The notes beneath the pieces are model-generated. The model searched no databases. It was not told where the DNA came from and was given only the letters and a program-made list of their open reading frames with translations. Position numbers and translations under genes: made by a program. From a virus, in IMG/VR virus record IMGVR_UViG_3300018410_000049, positions 1-23,883 of that record: 23,883 nt of DNA. One strand, written 5' to 3'. This document shows positions 22,763 through 23,883 of the stretch, in pieces (position 1 is the stretch's first letter; each line of letters starts with the position of its first letter).

Positions 22763-23883
22763 TGTACAACAATTTAAGATTTTTTAGAGGATTAGAATAC
22801 GATCTCAATTTTGAAAAGGATGATTTTGACGTATATACTGGAACTATTCATTTACCAGAAGTTTCTGCAGGTCTATACGAAACAGTTAATCTTTTTATAT
22901 TAGAAGAATGTGTATATAGAGGTGACAGTATAGTTAATTTTCCTATATCTGATTCTGTGGACAAAGATAGTCTTATTTTTGAATGGGAAGAGGTTGATAA
23001 ATTTAATAGTAAATCTATTATATTATATGACATAGATCATTCTGGTAATTTACCAGTCATTAGTGAATTAAAATCACAATCGATAGAGTTAATTGATTAT
23101 AGCTCAGTAGATTCAATCATTGATGATGTTAAACACCTTAATACAATTAATAATTCTGCTATTCAAATAAATATAGCGTTAAATTCTACACAGTCTGGTC
23201 AACACACTAGAATATTAAATATTTATAGTAGTGTGGATGGTAGTAAAACACTAATAGCTCAAATAGAAATATATGGTGAAGTAGTTACTGAGGACGAAAG
23301 ACTTAAAGTGTTATTACAAAACTTCGGCGCAGCATTAGATGAAGCTGACTTTATGTTATTTAAAGATCACGATATTAGTGAAATGTCGCCTGACTATAAA
23401 TTACTAAATAGAAAAAGAAAAGAGCTTTTATTAGAGTTACACAATATTAAACCATTTGTCGGTACATATAAAGCTATATTAAATGCAATCGATTTCTTTG
23501 GATATAATAAATTAACTCTAAAAGAGTATTGGTTAAATGTAGACAGTGGAGTAAAAAACTTTGGTAAACTATTTGCAATACCTGTTGCTAATTCTTCTAC
23601 AAGAGGCGAAATGACTAGAAAGAAACTTAAATTTAAGTTGCCTTCTAGTACAATGAAAAAAACAAGTAAGTTTAGTTTAGTATATAGATTAAATGAACCT
23701 AACGGGACATATGATCAATGGGATATACCTAACGTAACTGAAACATTTGATTATACACCCGAAGAGGTTTTAATTAAATTATATGGACTTAAGGCTAAAT
23801 TACAAAAAGAATATTTACCATTACAATCTAAAATAATAGATATCACAGCTGAAGGTGATTATTTTACACAAAGAAATATAAAC
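22762..23883 (+). CDS. gp7/tail-protein-I-like baseplate wedge protein, 3'-partial
   Basis: ATG at 22762 overlaps the previous stop by one base (TAATG), and the frame stays open for 374 codons to the end of the window without a stop, so the gene is cut by the right edge. The product begins MYNNLRFFRGLEYDLNFEKD. Around residues 230-265 it has KELLLELHNIKPFVGTYKAI then LNAIDFFGYNKLTLKEYW, a pattern common to gp7/tail-protein-I-like wedge proteins. Its position directly after gp25 and gp6 agrees. The last visible residues are YFTQRNIN. Confidence 0.78.
   Translation, partial: MYNNLRFFRGLEYDLNFEKDDFDVYTGTIHLPEVSAGLYETVNLFILEECVYRGDSIVNFPISDSVDKDSLIFEWEEVDKFNSKSIILYDIDHSGNLPVISELKSQSIELIDYSSVDSIIDDVKHLNTINNSAIQINIALNSTQSGQHTRILNIYSSVDGSKTLIAQIEIYGEVVTEDERLKVLLQNFGAALDEADFMLFKDHDISEMSPDYKLLNRKRKELLLELHNIKPFVGTYKAILNAIDFFGYNKLTLKEYWLNVDSGVKNFGKLFAIPVANSSTRGEMTRKKLKFKLPSSTMKKTSKFSLVYRLNEPNGTYDQWDIPNVTETFDYTPEEVLIKLYGLKAKLQKEYLPLQSKIIDITAEGDYFTQRNIN

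Overview
The window is a contiguous piece of a tailed, contractile-tail (myovirus-type) bacteriophage genome. All credible genes are on the + strand. They are packed head to tail with gaps of a few bases to about 50 bases, or with short overlaps (TAATG and ATGA junctions). The DNA is AT-rich throughout. Almost no start codon is preceded by a Shine-Dalgarno sequence; the leaders are A/T-rich runs directly before ATG. That leader style, together with a lipoprotein carrying an N-terminal Cys lipobox, points to a host in the Bacteroidota (Flavobacteria-like). The host is an inference from sequence style and not a database match. No tRNA, rRNA, CRISPR array, integrase or insertion sequence was seen.

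Layout. (1) 1-2679, accessory and virion-cargo genes: a GT25-family glycosyltransferase; a very acidic protein with an 18-bp tandem repeat; and three consecutive small genes whose products begin with MKHIKLFE(A/S)FVNEA or MKHVKLYEEFINEG. This looks like the T4 capsid-targeting sequence with a prohead-protease cleavage site, so they are probably internal proteins packaged in the head and ejected with DNA. A rho-independent terminator (2712-2744) closes this block. (2) 2763-4996, nucleotide and DNA metabolism: dCMP deaminase overlapping a DinG/XPD-type helicase with four candidate Fe-S cysteines. (3) 5008-8432: a lipoprotein of unusual composition followed by six small or medium proteins that I do not recognise. 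(4) 8484-23883, late tail/baseplate cluster: two probable tube/baseplate proteins flanking a LysM-like (gp53-type) protein and a gp27-type hub, then a gp5/gpV-type OB-fold spike without lysozyme, a large unknown protein with a hydrophobic tail, a four-domain S1-like RNA-binding protein, an amidoligase-family enzyme fused to a Cys-rich beta-helix-like domain, an unknown structural protein, gp25, gp6 (J-like), a small protein, and a gp7/tail-protein-I-like protein that runs off the right edge.

How it fits together. The hub, spike, gp25, gp6 and gp7-like genes keep the order known from contractile phages and extracellular injection systems. The S1-like protein and the amidoligase sit between spike and gp25 and are each preceded by a spacer with the same GATATATAT motif. 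The same motif precedes the first tail gene, so it may be a late promoter. The strongest leads are the tandem set of candidate ejected proteins, the phage S1 homologue in a genome lacking Shine-Dalgarno sites, and the amidoligase/beta-helix fusion inside the baseplate operon.
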